Below, piece after piece: positions 1-7,083 of a stretch of 15,792 bases of DNA. Under the pieces are notes generated by a model. It made no database searches, was not told the DNA's origin, and was given only the letters and a program-made list of their open reading frames with translations. The translations under genes and the position numbers were made by a program. How positions within the stretch are numbered: the first letter of the stretch is position 1; each line of letters starts with the position of its first letter. This DNA is from CAZWMK01 sp964635065 (GTDB lineage: Bacteria > Pseudomonadota > Alphaproteobacteria > Sphingomonadales > Sphingomonadaceae): positions 1 through 15,792 of the forward strand of contig CAZWMK010000048.1 of NCBI GenBank assembly GCA_964635065.1. Reading direction: 5' to 3'.

Positions 1-645
1 GGCCAGCGACAGCAACACGAGCAGGCCGACAGCAAGCGCCATCCAGAAAATGACCGGCGTCTCGCTTTCCGTTTTCACCGGCGCGGTCGGCTTCATTTCC
101 ATGTCGACCACGCTATCGGGGTCTTCGGTCGGCGTCGTGGCCAGATATTCGCTGACATCGACCCCCATCAGCGTCACGATCCGCCCATCGGCAAGGCTCA
201 TGGGCGCGACCGAGCCATCGCCGCCGGTGAGCTGCCAGCCACCATCGACATCGAGCTTGACGAGCATGAGCGACCGTTCGCTGCACTTGATCTTCAGTGT
301 GCGACCTGTCCCCTGCGCACCAAGGACCTGATAATCCATCAACGCCGGACAGTCCGCGCCCCGATCGGCCAGCGCCTCACGCAAGGCATCGCCTATCGCG
401 CTGGTCGTGCGCTGCTGCTGGATCGAAACATAGAGCCGCTGGACCGGGTTCAGCAGGCTTTCATCGACATGTGCGTCCATGCCGTCCTGCCGCACTGGCG
501 AGGCCGCAGCCGCAACAGCGTCTTCCGCAGTTGCGGCCATGTCGGCCTGCGCCGCCACAGGTGCAGAAAATCCAAGCGACAGGGCCAGAGAGACCCCGGC
601 GAACAGGGCAGGCAATGGGGGATTTCGTGTCATGCTCATATTCAT
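1..645 (-). CDS. Hypothetical exported, membrane-anchored protein (C-terminus cut by window edge)
   Basis: Reading from an ATG at 645 down to position 1 gives 215 open codons with no stop, so the C-terminus lies outside the window. The start MNMSMTRNPPLPALFAGVSLALSLGFSAPVAAQA has the basic, hydrophobic and AxA regions of a Sec signal peptide, with cleavage likely near residue 34. The middle part, about residues 55-185, is hydrophilic and contains two Cys (DCPAL and KIKCSER) that could form a disulfide. The visible end, VIFWMALAVGLLVLLSLA, is a transmembrane segment. The protein is therefore probably periplasmic and tethered to the inner membrane. It lies 69 bp downstream of apaG on the same strand and may be transcribed with metZ-apaG. 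I do not recognise the family. A second in-frame ATG lies at 633; neither has a strong ribosome site. Confidence 0.7.
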   Translation of the reverse strand, partial: MNMSMTRNPPLPALFAGVSLALSLGFSAPVAAQADMAATAEDAVAAAASPVRQDGMDAHVDESLLNPVQRLYVSIQQQRTTSAIGDALREALADRGADCPALMDYQVLGAQGTGRTLKIKCSERSLMLVKLDVDGGWQLTGGDGSVAPMSLADGRIVTLMGVDVSEYLATTPTEDPDSVVDMEMKPTAPVKTESETPVIFWMALAVGLLVLLSLA

Positions 646-714
646 AGACCCGCACCTGTCACTTGTCTGCCGTGTTGACACGACCACCGCGCCGGGCCCC
701 ACGGCGCCAAAGGC

Positions 715-1122
715 TCAGTTCATCGTGATCCGCTGGTGCGGACTATCGAGCGAAAAGGCCGGAATTTCAACTTCGAAGCGCGCGCCATGAGCGTCGACCA
801 TGCCATAACTGCCCTGCATCAGACCGCTTGGCGTTCCAAGCGGGCAGCCGGACACATAATCATACGCCTCGCCCGGCGTGATGATCGGCTGTTCGCCGAC
901 AACGCCTTCGCCACGCACTTCCTCGGTGCGGCCACGGGCGTCGATGATCCGCCAGTGGCGGTCGATCAACTGCACCTCGTCCGCGCCGTCATTTTCGATA
1001 CGGATGTGATACGCCCAGAGAAAGCGCCCCTCCTCCGGGTTCGACTGGTCCTCGAGAAAGGACGGCGCGACCCGAACGGTGATACCGCGTGTTGTCGCCG
1101 CATAGGGAAAGTCCTGCGTCAC
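715..1122 (-). CDS. apaG: ApaG domain protein
   Basis: This 135-residue protein has the length and composition of ApaG, a small single-domain immunoglobulin-like (fibronectin III-type) fold protein. Visible hallmarks are the early TRGITVRVAPSFLEDQS strand region, WAYHIRIENDG, the RHWRIIDARGRTEEVRGEGVVGEQPIITPGEAYDYVSGCPLGTPSG core with its glycine-rich GxGxxGxQP loop, and GSYGMVDAHG. In enterobacteria ApaG is linked to Co2+/Mg2+ efflux phenotypes, but its biochemical role is unsettled. The ATG overlaps the metZ stop as ATGA (1119-1122), so the two genes are translationally coupled, an arrangement I associate with alphaproteobacterial metZ loci. It ends at a TGA at 715. Nothing looks damaged. 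Confidence 0.93.
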   Translation of the reverse strand: MTQDFPYAATTRGITVRVAPSFLEDQSNPEEGRFLWAYHIRIENDGADEVQLIDRHWRIIDARGRTEEVRGEGVVGEQPIITPGEAYDYVSGCPLGTPSGLMQGSYGMVDAHGARFEVEIPAFSLDSPHQRITMN

Positions 1123-2327
1123 AGTCCGACCTGTCTCAACGCCTGATCAAGGTCCTCGATCACGTCCTGCGGGTCCTCCAGGCCGACCGACAGGCGCAGC
1201 ATGCCTTCAGTGATGCCCATCTCCAGCCGCGCCTCTTCGGCCATGCTGGCGTGCGTGGTCGACGCCGGATGCGTCATCAGCGACCGCGAATCGCCGATGT
1301 TGTTGGAAATATCGACCAGCGCCAGCGCGTCCAGAAGGCCATGCGCCTGCGGTCGCGCGCCATCAAGGAAGATGCTGAGGATATTGCCGCCCGCCGTCAT
1401 CTGGCGCATCGCCAGCGCGTGCTGCGGATGGCTTTCCAGCGCGGGATAGAGGATGCGCGGCACGCGCGTTTCCAGAAAACGCGCCACTGCCAGCGCATTG
1501 TCCGACATGCGCCGCACGCGCATGTCGACAGTTTCCAGACCTTTCAGCACCACCCATGCGTTGAACGCCGATAGTGTCGGCCCGGTGTTGCGCAGGAAAG
1601 GCAGCAGCTTGTCGTTGACGAACTGGGCCGAACCCAGCACCGCACCGGCCAGCACGCGCCCCTGCCCGTCCATATGCTTGGTCGCGGAATAGGCGACGAT
1701 ATCGGCGCCAAATTCCATCGGCCGCTGCAACACGGGCGATGCAAAGACATTGTCGACAACCACCGTGATGCCTGCGTCGTGCGCGATGTCGCACACGGCC
1801 TGCATATCGATGATGTCGAGCGTGGGGTTCGACGGCGTTTCAAGGAAAAACAGCTTGGTATTGGGCCGGCGCGCCTTGGCCCATGCATCCGTGTCCCGGC
1901 CGTCGATGATCGTGACCGCGATACCGAAGCGCGGCAGAAGATTATCGGTCAGCCAGCGGCACGATCCGAACAGGGCACGCCCGGCCACAACATGATCACC
2001 CGCCGACAGCTGGCACAAAAGCGCCGCCGTCATCGCCGACATGCCGCTTGCGGTGGCGCGCGCAGCTTCGGCGCCCTCCAGCAGGCACAGCCGTTCTTCC
2101 AGCATCTGGACCGTCGGGTTCTGCAACCGCGAATAGGTCATGCCTGCCTGTTCGCCACGGAAACGCGCCGCTGCATCCTCGGCACAGTCATAACTGTAGC
2201 CGGAAGTCAGGAATATCGCTTCAGAGGTTTCGCCAAATTCCGAGCGCGCAGTGCCGCCGCGGACGGCCTGTGTTGCAGGGCGCCAATTGCGCGTGATTTC
2301 GCGCGTCTGTCCGGTCATTCTTTTCAT
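1119..2327 (-). CDS. metZ: O-succinylhomoserine sulfhydrylase
   Basis: A pyridoxal-phosphate enzyme of the Cys/Met metabolism gamma family, which makes L-homocysteine from O-succinyl-L-homoserine and sulfide in methionine synthesis (cytosolic). Counting from the chosen start (402 aa), the substrate/cofactor motif YSRLQNPT is at about 65-72, the PLP-ring stacking region GMSAMTA is near 95-101, FFLETPSNPTLDI near 160-172, VDNVFASP at 191-198, and the Schiff-base lysine in SATKHMDGQG at about Lys217. MetZ is preferred over cystathionine gamma-synthase/lyase because of the YDCAEDAAARF N-terminal region and the apaG neighbour. The open frame runs six codons further to a TTG at 2345; I prefer the ATG at 2327. 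No strong ribosome site is visible for either, nor for a third candidate ATG at 2318. It overlaps apaG by four bases. Confidence 0.92.
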   Translation of the reverse strand: MKRMTGQTREITRNWRPATQAVRGGTARSEFGETSEAIFLTSGYSYDCAEDAAARFRGEQAGMTYSRLQNPTVQMLEERLCLLEGAEAARATASGMSAMTAALLCQLSAGDHVVAGRALFGSCRWLTDNLLPRFGIAVTIIDGRDTDAWAKARRPNTKLFFLETPSNPTLDIIDMQAVCDIAHDAGITVVVDNVFASPVLQRPMEFGADIVAYSATKHMDGQGRVLAGAVLGSAQFVNDKLLPFLRNTGPTLSAFNAWVVLKGLETVDMRVRRMSDNALAVARFLETRVPRILYPALESHPQHALAMRQMTAGGNILSIFLDGARPQAHGLLDALALVDISNNIGDSRSLMTHPASTTHASMAEEARLEMGITEGMLRLSVGLEDPQDVIEDLDQALRQVGL

Positions 2328-2409
2328 GGTCAATGCATTGCCCAAAACCCGCCTGCTTCGTCAATCGCCAACCACACGCCACGCTACCGAACCTGCTGCA
2401 CGCCAGCCG

Positions 2410-2439
2410 TTGACCACGAGGCCGGGACCGTGGCATTAG
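2410..2439 (+). promoter_or_regulatory. Weak candidate promoter for the first tRNA-Gly copy
   Basis: TTGACC (2410-2415) and CATTAG (2434-2439) are separated by 18 bp and sit about 45 bp upstream of the partial tRNA at 2484. The -10 element matches only half of the consensus. This lies in the 156-bp space between metZ and the tRNA, where I see no gene. Confidence 0.25.
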
Positions 2440-2483
2440 CCCCCTCACCTGACGCGGCGCGCCACCACGCGCGCCCCTGCCGG

Positions 2484-2529
2484 GCGGGTATGATGTAATG
2501 GTAGCCTGTCAGCTTCCCAAGCTGAACGC
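2484..2529 (+). tRNA. tRNA-Gly(CCC), 5' part only, runs into assembly gap
   Basis: These 46 bases are identical to the first 46 bases of the complete tRNA-Gly at 2650: acceptor strand GCGGGTA, D arm, and anticodon arm TCAGC-TTCCCAA-GCTGA with anticodon CCC. The T arm and 3' acceptor strand are replaced by Ns. The identity with the second copy begins exactly at the tRNA 5' end, since the preceding bases differ. So this is a second gene or gene half, not a copy of a longer flanking stretch. Whether it is complete cannot be known because of the gap. Confidence 0.8.
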
Positions 2530-2539
2530 NNNNNNNNNN
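2530..2539. other. Assembly gap (10 N)
   Basis: Ten consecutive Ns directly abut the partial tRNA. Such a short round number is usually a placeholder, so the true distance and content between 2529 and 2540 are unknown. All claims of linkage between metZ-apaG and the catabolic block depend on this join. Confidence 0.97.
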
Positions 2540-2596
2540 ATCCTGCAGGCGGCGATCGATTCGTTGACCGGTTCGGCGATTTCGCCGCCGGGATAG
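2540..2596 (+). other. Possible C-terminal tail of a gene truncated by the gap
   Basis: Immediately after the gap a plus-strand frame reads ILQAAIDSLTGSAISPPG and then TAG (2594-2596). It could be the end of a gene lost in the gap. The opposite strand is also open here (it contains the reading STYPGGEIAEPVNESIAAC), so strand and reality are both undecided. The stretch is too short to identify. Confidence 0.2.
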
Positions 2597-2607
2597 GTGG
2601 ACGGCGC

Positions 2608-2635
2608 TTGACGGCAGTGCCGCAGTGGCGATACG
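2608..2635 (+). promoter_or_regulatory. Candidate tRNA-Gly promoter
   Basis: TTGACG (2608-2613) and GATACG (2630-2635) are separated by 16 bp and lie 15 bp upstream of the mature tRNA 5' end at 2650. The segment after the -10 is GC-rich (GCCCG), as is common at stringently controlled stable-RNA promoters. It fits a short 5' leader removed by RNase P. Confidence 0.5.
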
Positions 2636-2649
2636 GCCCGTCAGGCTAC

Positions 2650-2723
2650 GCGGGTATGATGTAATGGTAGCCTGTCAGCTTCCCAAGCTGAACGCGCGGG
2701 TTCGATTCCCGCTACCCGCTCCA
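2650..2723 (+). tRNA. tRNA-Gly(CCC)
   Basis: A complete cloverleaf is visible. The acceptor stem GCGGGTA (2650-2656) pairs with TACCCGC (2713-2719), followed by discriminator T and an encoded CCA (2721-2723). The anticodon stem TCAGC/GCTGA encloses loop TTCCCAA, giving anticodon CCC (reads GGG, glycine). The T stem GCGGG/CCCGC encloses TTCGATT. It has its own promoter-like sequence and shares its first 46 bases with the partial copy at 2484. No terminator with a T-run is evident in the 200 bp before the next gene. Confidence 0.95.
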
Positions 2724-2900
2724 GCTTCTTTCCGATGCCATGAAAATCGCCGGAAATCTCCCTGATGCACTGTCGCGCGGATATGTGGCGTGCAGGGTTC
2801 GTCTGGAGCGGGATATCGGGCGACACGATCTGTCAGTCACTCCTGATACGTTGCCATCCCGTCAAACAGGCATCATGAAGAAGCAAGATGCCGCCCCTGA

Positions 2901-2915
2901 CCTGACACTATCAGG
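2901..2915 (+). promoter_or_regulatory. Small palindrome overlapping a ribosome-binding site
   Basis: CCTGA-CACTA-TCAGG is a perfect 5-bp inverted repeat whose right arm includes the first bases of the AGGAGG ribosome site (2913-2918) of the GMC gene. It could be an operator or a small RNA hairpin that partly hides the site. Nothing beyond symmetry supports this. Confidence 0.25.
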
Positions 2916-2924
2916 AGGCGCGTC

Positions 2925-4556
2925 ATGACAAAAATCCATGGGGAAAGGAGCGCCATGCAAGGCGGGACGTTCGATTACATCATCGTCGGCGGCGGTTCGG
3001 CGGGCTGCGTGCTGGCACACAGACTCAGCGCGGATCCAGGCGTGCGCGTTCTTCTGATCGAGGCGGGGCCGCCCCCGCGCTCGCCCTATATCCGCATCCC
3101 GATGGGGCTGGGCAAGCTGCTCTCCGACCCATCGATGATGTGGTATTACCCGACCGAGCCCGAAGCCGCGACCGCCGACATGTCGAGGATTTGGCTGCGT
3201 GGCAAGGTGCTGGGCGGGTCGAGCGCCGTGAACGGCATGGTCTATTGCCGGGGCGACGCGCAGGACTATGACGACTGGGCGGCGCACGGCGCCACCGGCT
3301 GGGACTGGAACACGATGCTCGCCGCCTTCAGGGACATTGAGGATCATGCGCTGGGCAGCAGCCCATGGCGCGGCGTCGGCGGGCCGCTGCCCGTCTCGAT
3401 CCAGCCCTATCGTTCGGCCCTGACCGATGCAGTGCTGGAAGGATGCAGCGCGCTTGGGACGCCGATCAAGGAGGATCTGAACGAACCACCGCTGGAAGGT
3501 GTCGGCTATTCGCCCGTCACCATTGCGCGCGGTCGGCGGATGAGCAGCTATGAAGCCTTCGTCCGCCCGATCCGCCACCGCCGCAACCTGTCGATCGTCA
3601 CGGACACGCTGGTCAGCCGCATTCTCCTCGACGGCCGCCGTGCCACAGGCGTCAAGGGCGTCCGCGCCGGTCATGAACAGACATGGCAAGCCCGCCGCGC
3701 CGTGATCCTGAGCGCTGGCACCATCGGCTCGCCGAAAATCCTGCAATTATCGGGCATTGGTCCGGCCAGCCATCTTCAGGCGCTCGGCATTCCGGTTGCG
3801 TGCAACAGTCCGGGTGTCGGCCAGAATCTCAGTGAACACAAAGCCGTCTGGCTGGAATATCGGTTGCGCGGCAACACCGGGCTCAATCACCAGTTCCGGG
3901 GCTGGCGCCTCGTCGCCAACGCCTTGCGCTATGCCCTGACACGCGGCGGGCCGCTTGCGTCGACCGTCAACATCAACGGCTTCATCCGCACCCGTTCCGA
4001 ACTTGTCCGTCCCGATGCACAGATCAACATCTGGGCGCTGACCGCGCAAAAGGGCATCGACAGCTTCAAGCCAGAACCCTTTCCAGCGATCAATGCGGGC
4101 GGCTGGCCGCTCAGGCCCGAAAGCCGCGGTTCAATCATGCTGCGCTCGGCTGATCCGAATGACATGCCAGTGATCCGTCCGAACTTCCTTGCAACCGAAA
4201 CCGACCGCGCGATCCTGATCGGTCTGTTCCGCTATCTTCGCGCCGCATTCCGTCAAGCGCCGCTGGCCGACTTCATCGCCGCCGAAACCCTGCCCGGAAC
4301 CGATGTCGTCAGCGACGATGACATCCTTGCCGCCGCGCACTGCGGCGAAAACGGTTTCCACGCGACCGGCACCTGCCGCATGGGATCGGATGCCGAAGCC
4401 GTGGTCGATCCTCACCTGCGCGTAAACGGCATCGATGGCCTGCGGGTGGTCGATGCCTCGGTCATGCCGACGCAGGTCTCCTCGGGTGTCAATGGCCCCG
4501 TCATGGCACTGGCATGGCAGGCCGCGAACCTGATCGCGGCTGATGACGGGGACTAA
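2925..4556 (+). CDS. GMC family FAD-dependent oxidoreductase (choline/alcohol dehydrogenase-like)
   Basis: The protein has 543 residues, the usual size for bacterial GMC enzymes, which oxidise alcohols through FAD. The N-terminal dinucleotide-binding motif IIVGGGSAGCVLAHRLS is at about 19-35, with the acidic end of the Rossmann unit in LLIEAG. GMC signature 1 (LRGKVLGGSSAVNGMVYCRG) is at about 92-111, and signature 2 (GTIGSPKILQLSGIGP) is in the middle. The C-terminal active site contains FHATGTCRMG (catalytic His about 479) and SSGVNGPVMALA (paired Asn about 523). ATG 2925 has AGGAGG six bases upstream. ATG 2955 (codon 11) also has AAAGGAG, so either could be used. The substrate is unknown; it may be an alcohol made or imported by this cluster. 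It converges with the tetR-family gene. Confidence 0.93.
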   Translation: MTKIHGERSAMQGGTFDYIIVGGGSAGCVLAHRLSADPGVRVLLIEAGPPPRSPYIRIPMGLGKLLSDPSMMWYYPTEPEAATADMSRIWLRGKVLGGSSAVNGMVYCRGDAQDYDDWAAHGATGWDWNTMLAAFRDIEDHALGSSPWRGVGGPLPVSIQPYRSALTDAVLEGCSALGTPIKEDLNEPPLEGVGYSPVTIARGRRMSSYEAFVRPIRHRRNLSIVTDTLVSRILLDGRRATGVKGVRAGHEQTWQARRAVILSAGTIGSPKILQLSGIGPASHLQALGIPVACNSPGVGQNLSEHKAVWLEYRLRGNTGLNHQFRGWRLVANALRYALTRGGPLASTVNINGFIRTRSELVRPDAQINIWALTAQKGIDSFKPEPFPAINAGGWPLRPESRGSIMLRSADPNDMPVIRPNFLATETDRAILIGLFRYLRAAFRQAPLADFIAAETLPGTDVVSDDDILAAAHCGENGFHATGTCRMGSDAEAVVDPHLRVNGIDGLRVVDASVMPTQVSSGVNGPVMALAWQAANLIAADDGD

Positions 4557-4561
4557 CGGCG

Positions 4562-4587
4562 TGTGCACTACCGAAGGCGCATGCACA
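4562..4587 (+). terminator. Candidate hairpin between converging genes
   Basis: TGTGCA (4562-4567) and TGCACA (4582-4587) form a 6-bp inverted repeat with a 14-base loop just after the GMC stop codon. There is no adjacent T-run, so it is a weak terminator candidate. Confidence 0.25.
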
Positions 4588-4627
4588 GATGTCGTTGGCG
4601 CAATGCTGGCAGTGAGGGCGGTCCCAT

Positions 4628-5317
4628 TTATTTTTTCAGCATCGCCTGCCGCATGACGTTTTTGGCATAATCCAGCAGATCGGAAATGACGTCGGCAGAC
4701 AGCTGGCCGGCAAGTTGGCCATAGGCCATGCCCTCCAGCACATAATGGGCGATGTTGCCCGCACGGGCGACTTCCGGGTCTGAGTAGCTCCAGCCGAAAG
4801 CCGTGCGCGCACTTTCATACCAGTCATGAAGAAATGCCTGGTATTTCGGCGCAAAGACTGCCGCAAGCTCCGGGTCGCTACGTGCTGCCAGCACCAGTTC
4901 CTGATAGGCTCTGAAATCAGGCTCGTTGAGATGCCGCCAGTGCGCATCGATCAACTGATCGACGACATCCGCGTCCGGCGCGCTGTTTCTCAGATCCTGC
5001 TGGAACTGGCGCAGGCGGCGCTCGTTCAGATATTCCATGCTGGCGCACAGCAGGTCGCGCCGTGTCTTGAAGTGATATTGCACAGCACCGCGCGATGTTG
5101 CCGCGCGCGTGGCCACAAGGGCAAAAGACAGGTCGTCAGCCGTGCAGTCCTGCAAACATTCGATGGCAGCCTGCAGCACACGCTGGCGCATGGCCTCGCT
5201 CTTGGCAATCTGGCGGGACGAGGGCCCGGCCTCCCGCTTGCGTCTGCGACTGGTGCTGCGATCTGGCGCGGACGGTGAAATGCCCGGCTTGGGGAAATGG
5301 CGGTCTTCATCGTTCAT
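4628..5317 (-). CDS. TetR family transcriptional regulator
   Basis: The protein has 229 residues. After a basic, low-complexity N-terminal extension of about 40 residues (RSTSRRRKREAGPSSRQ), residues 43-90 form a TetR_N helix-turn-helix: MRQRVLQAAIECLQDCTADDLSFALVATRAATSRGAVQYHFKTRRDLL. The diagnostic GAVQYHFKTRRDLL end of the recognition helix is clear. The rest is the ligand-binding helical core, ending YAKNVMRQAMLKK. It is transcribed away from the Rieske gene at 5643 across 325 bp containing several inverted repeats, so it is probably the local repressor, perhaps also of itself. The ligand is unknown, plausibly a pathway substrate or an acyl-CoA derivative. No strong ribosome site precedes the ATG at 5317. 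Confidence 0.9.
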   Translation of the reverse strand: MNDEDRHFPKPGISPSAPDRSTSRRRKREAGPSSRQIAKSEAMRQRVLQAAIECLQDCTADDLSFALVATRAATSRGAVQYHFKTRRDLLCASMEYLNERRLRQFQQDLRNSAPDADVVDQLIDAHWRHLNEPDFRAYQELVLAARSDPELAAVFAPKYQAFLHDWYESARTAFGWSYSDPEVARAGNIAHYVLEGMAYGQLAGQLSADVISDLLDYAKNVMRQAMLKK

Positions 5318-5382
5318 TATGCACCATGGGTAAACGCCGGGATGCGATCACGCAACGTTTCGCAGCCTGCTGAAATAATGCC

Positions 5383-5401
5383 TTTATATCAACATTATAA
5401 A
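5383..5401. promoter_or_regulatory. Inverted repeat on the regulator side of the divergent region
   Basis: TTTATA-N7-TATAAA is a perfect 6-bp dyad 66 bp upstream of the TetR start. Its right arm contains, on the minus strand, TATAAT (5399-5394), a consensus -10 hexamer, so the site could combine a regulator promoter and an operator. The nonamer TTTATAATG recurs on the plus strand at 5488-5496. Confidence 0.35.
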
Positions 5402-5437
5402 AAGAAATGGCAGGATTTGGTTCAAGCCAAGTTCAAG

Positions 5438-5465
5438 TTGACAGTACTTTGAAATGATGTAGCTT
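5438..5465 (+). promoter_or_regulatory. Candidate promoter of the Rieske-TonB receptor genes
   Basis: A perfect -35 TTGACA (5438-5443) is followed after 16 bp by TAGCTT (5460-5465) as a moderate -10. It lies 178 bp before the Rieske ATG. A perfect TATAAT (5490-5495) further downstream is an alternative -10 but has no good -35. A direct repeat GTTCAAG (5420-5426 and 5431-5437, period 11) lies immediately upstream. Confidence 0.4.
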
Positions 5466-5470
5466 TCAAA
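5448..5470. promoter_or_regulatory. Candidate TetR operator
   Basis: TTTGAAA (5448-5454) and TTTCAAA (5464-5470) are perfect 7-bp arms with a 9-bp spacer, 23 bp in all. The dyad covers the spacer and -10 of the candidate promoter at 5438-5465, where a bound TetR dimer would block RNA polymerase. The regulator gene is divergent and 131 bp away. Confidence 0.45.
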
Positions 5471-5642
5471 AAAAGCCAATCAGCATGTTTATAATGCGGC
5501 AGCACAGTGGGGAGGAACAAGGCTGGTCAACACCGCCGCCATGCGGGTGTGCCAGCAGCCAAGGCCTGCACCGATTTGCGGTTTCCTTGCATGGTCCCTT
5601 CCCTGACCGGTTGCCGACATTCCTTGAGGAGGATGCCGGACT

Positions 5643-7025
5643 ATGGCGAAGATCGAACAAAGCCTGATCAAGGCACTGGGCACCGACCATCCCGCGACAG
5701 AGGCACCGCCATTCCTGCCGCGCAAACCCATTCCCGTCATCGGCTATCAGCGCATTGATGGAACGCGTTTCCATTCGCGCGAATTCATGGAACGCGAGTG
5801 GGAACATGTCTGGACCAAGGCATGGCATGTGGGGTGCCATATTTCGGAGCTGGCCGAGCCGGGTGAATTCCGTGTTCACACGCTGGGCAAGGAATCCTTG
5901 CTGTTCGTCCGCGGTGACGATGGCGAACTGCGCGGCTTTTTCAACATCTGCCAGCATCGCGGCAACGTCTTGTGCCAGGTCAACGCCGGCATGGTCGACA
6001 AATTCACCTGTCCCTATCATGGCTGGCAGTGGAACAAGGATGGGTCGCTGCACCTGCTCGCGCGCCCGGAATTGTTCGGCCAGTATCGCAACGGCGTGCC
6101 CAAGGGTGAACTCGACCTGCCGCAGATCCGTACCGATACCTGGGGCGGCTGGCTGTGGTTCAACCTTGATCCGCACGCCATCGACCTGCGCGATTACCTG
6201 GGCGAGGCCGGGCGGCATCTTGAAAGTTACGAACTCGAAAAATTCCAGCTGATCGATCACAAGTCATTTGAATGGAATGGCAACTGGAAACACGCACATG
6301 ATGCCTTCAACGAAAGCTATCATTTCGAAGCGCTGCATACCGACTTCATGAACATTACCGAAGGCTATGATGTGCCGATTGAACTTCTCGGCATGCACAG
6401 CCGGATGATCAACTTCAATCTGACTGTCAGTGAACTTCTGAATAACGCCGATGAATTGACGGCACTACGCGAAAAATTCCTTGGCATCGGCACCTTGGTG
6501 CCCAAGGATTACAAGGGCAGCCTGCGCGATGTGCACCTCGAAGTGATCAAGGCGAAGCGCGCCATGCAGGACAGGACCCACCTGCCCTACAAACGCATGA
6601 ACGACGAGCAGTTGGTGCACCAGTATCACTACACTTTCTTCCCGAGCGCGACCTTTACCCAGACGCCGGAAATGTCGATCCTCTTCCGTTACCGGCCGCA
6701 CCCGACTGATCCCAATTTCTGTTATTATGATTTCCTGATCACGGAACATCGCGCGCCTGGCAGCCCTCCGCCTGCTGTCAACCACCGACTCTACCGGCAT
6801 GATGAATTGACGGACTATGGCGCGGCGTTTGAAGGCACCTTCGATCCTTTCCTTGCGAATGTGCTCAAGGAAGACGGCTCGAATATGCCGACAATGCAGC
6901 AAGGCACCGGCTCCATGGGCTTTCGCGGCATGGTTCTGGGGGATCAGGAAGTCCGCATTCGCCATTTCCACAACCAGATCGATCGCTGCCTGATGGGGGA
7001 CTATCCATGGATTTTCGGTAGCTGA
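5643..7025 (+). CDS. Rieske [2Fe-2S] aromatic ring-hydroxylating oxygenase, alpha subunit
   Basis: This 460-residue protein is a normal length for a Rieske non-heme iron oxygenase large subunit. The Rieske cluster ligands are Cys103/His105 (NICQHRGN) and Cys123/His126 (CPYHGW). The catalytic iron site is in DAFNESYHFEALH, with His227 and His232, and the third ligand is probably Asp411 in KEDGSNMPTMQQG. The residue at the position of the electron-bridging Asp of naphthalene dioxygenase is Glu224 (NESYH). GAGGAGG (5626-5632) lies ten bases before the ATG. It is followed after 58 bp by the TonB-dependent receptor, so the two are likely one operon. No beta subunit, ferredoxin or reductase is adjacent, suggesting a homo-oligomeric enzyme fed by proteins encoded elsewhere. 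The reaction could be ring dihydroxylation, monooxygenation or demethylation; the substrate is not inferable. Confidence 0.93.
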   Translation: MAKIEQSLIKALGTDHPATEAPPFLPRKPIPVIGYQRIDGTRFHSREFMEREWEHVWTKAWHVGCHISELAEPGEFRVHTLGKESLLFVRGDDGELRGFFNICQHRGNVLCQVNAGMVDKFTCPYHGWQWNKDGSLHLLARPELFGQYRNGVPKGELDLPQIRTDTWGGWLWFNLDPHAIDLRDYLGEAGRHLESYELEKFQLIDHKSFEWNGNWKHAHDAFNESYHFEALHTDFMNITEGYDVPIELLGMHSRMINFNLTVSELLNNADELTALREKFLGIGTLVPKDYKGSLRDVHLEVIKAKRAMQDRTHLPYKRMNDEQLVHQYHYTFFPSATFTQTPEMSILFRYRPHPTDPNFCYYDFLITEHRAPGSPPPAVNHRLYRHDELTDYGAAFEGTFDPFLANVLKEDGSNMPTMQQGTGSMGFRGMVLGDQEVRIRHFHNQIDRCLMGDYPWIFGS

Positions 7026-7083
7026 AGTAAAACATCATCAAATGACAACATCGAAGAAGTCACATCTTGGGAGGATGGATATA

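Noticed and set aside
1674..2498. A 274-codon plus-strand frame opposite metZ
   Set aside because: It is an antisense shadow of metZ with no family features.
2641..2826. A 61-codon minus-strand frame containing ERVAGIEPARSAWEADRLPLHHTRVA
   Set aside because: This is the complement of the tRNA-Gly gene, a well-known source of false hypothetical proteins; it is not a gene.
2740..2928. A 62-codon plus-strand frame ending in an ATGA overlap with the GMC start
   Set aside because: It has no ribosome-binding site before its ATG, unconvincing composition and no recognisable family. The overlap alone is not enough.
5485..5667. A 60-codon frame in the Rieske leader overlapping the Rieske start
   Set aside because: It has no ribosome site and lies over a TATAAT-like element. 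Its composition is not protein-like.
7042..7083. A longer receptor start at 7042 or 7075
   Set aside because: The first lacks a ribosome site and the second directly abuts it. ATG 7084 gives correct spacing and a normal signal peptide.
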